This document shows positions 63,431-64,000 of a DNA stretch of 64,000 bases, piece by piece. Below the pieces are notes generated by a model. It worked only from the letters and a program-made list of their open reading frames with translations, was not told where the DNA came from and ran no database searches. The first letter of the stretch is position 1; every line of letters begins with the position of its first letter. The stretch spans positions 228,538,943 through 228,602,942 of the forward strand of contig NC_084482.1 in assembly GCF_030035675.1 (NCBI RefSeq), written 5' to 3'. The translations under genes were made by a program, and so were the position numbers. This DNA is from Rhineura floridana. Taxonomy: Eukaryota > Chordata > Lepidosauria > Squamata > Rhineuridae.

Positions 63431-64000
63431 GGAGCAGGGATGTGGAGTCCGAGTTGTGGAGTCGGAGTCGGCAGGCCTGGCCTTAGCATGTGTGGGGCCC
63501 AGGGCAAAAGCATAGTTGCCCCCCATTCTTTCTCTCTCTCTATATATTTATATATATTCAACAGGTCAAGCTTTCACCCAGCATAGAAATTGCACAAAAT
63601 CTTCACCCATTGAATGGCTGCCTGTCACTGCAGCTGTTAAAGGTCCAAAAGCTCTGTTCACCTTCCCCAAAGCAAAACAGTCTTGCTTGTGGTGGACATG
63701 TAGAAGTACTCCATGCCTGTATTTTCCACACAGAAGAGATCGGGGGCCCTCATGGGTGGGCAACGGAAGTACCACTCCTCACCACGTGGACAGAAGTGGA
63801 GTCAATGAAATATATACGCATGTACAAAGAACAGAGATAACAGGTCCAAACCTCAAGGGGAGACTGACAATCTAAGACAGACCCAGGGGGACAACGGAGA
63901 GAGGGAGGATGGAGGCATGGGAAGAATATGCGATTATTTCATTGACAGTTGCTTTGGCTTACTTACAATAAAATATAGGAAGGGGGATGAGGGTGCAGCA
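63431..64000. other. No recognisable gene
   Basis: Unassigned sequence with an AT run near 63540-63560 (tatatatttatatatattca). No class II or other exon was recognised to the end of the window. Confidence 0.4.

Overview
This window looks like chromosomal DNA of a squamate reptile (lizard or snake). The main evidence is the repeat mix: Bov-B (RTE) LINE pieces, tRNA-derived SINEs ending in a Bov-B-like tail (the Sauria SINE plan), CR1 and L2 LINEs, hAT-type elements with 8-bp target duplications, and a Gmr1-like Ty3/gypsy element. This is inference from repeats; the species cannot be read from the sequence. The host genes are of two kinds. Two are C2H2 zinc-finger genes of the KRAB type, and the rest are pieces of MHC class II genes, so the window probably lies in or beside the MHC.

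Layout. 1-2.8 kb: a GA-rich tandem repeat with five octamer cores, a SINE and a fold-back element. 2.87-4.45 kb, minus: the last exon of a 17-finger zinc-finger gene. 4.4-7.1 kb: repeat relics. 7.14-12.59 kb and 18.33-23.67 kb: the two arms of a large inverted duplication (about 5.4 kb each, 5.7-kb spacer). Each arm carries broken KRAB-A and KRAB-B exons and a shared CR1 insertion. The spacer holds the CR1 5' part and a unit (14.44-18.33 kb) that recurs inverted at 35.39-36.74 kb; a 2.5-kb hAT-type insertion separates the two copies. 25.5-34.4 kb: a broken MHC class II alpha gene whose alpha-2 exon was split by an 8-kb Gmr1-like element, itself carrying L2 insertions. 34.5-38.1 kb: hAT-like and Bov-B relics, the second copy of the spacer unit, and a CR1.

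38.39-50.02 kb, plus: a KRAB zinc-finger gene with one damaged KRAB-A exon, four KRAB-B-type exons and a 15-finger terminal exon. Its KRAB-B block is a third copy of the duplicated block and is interrupted by a CR1 that contains a 1-kb hAT element. 50-59 kb: SINEs, LTR-like repeats, an isolated class II beta leader-like exon on the minus strand, and a long CR1 reverse-transcriptase reading frame at 57.1-58.7 kb. 59.14-61.27 kb, minus: the 3' half of an MHC class II beta gene (beta-2, transmembrane and two tiny cytoplasmic exons). The rest to 64 kb is repeats.

The zinc-finger genes would act in the nucleus as sequence-specific repressors where KRAB is intact; here both nearest KRAB-A exons are damaged, so the finger exons may be used without KRAB-A. 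The class II genes would form antigen-presenting heterodimers; the alpha copy is dead and the beta copy is incomplete in the window. The history can be partly ordered: CR1 entered a KRAB-B exon, then the block was duplicated in inverted form; hAT copies entered later. All comparisons were made by eye without database searches.
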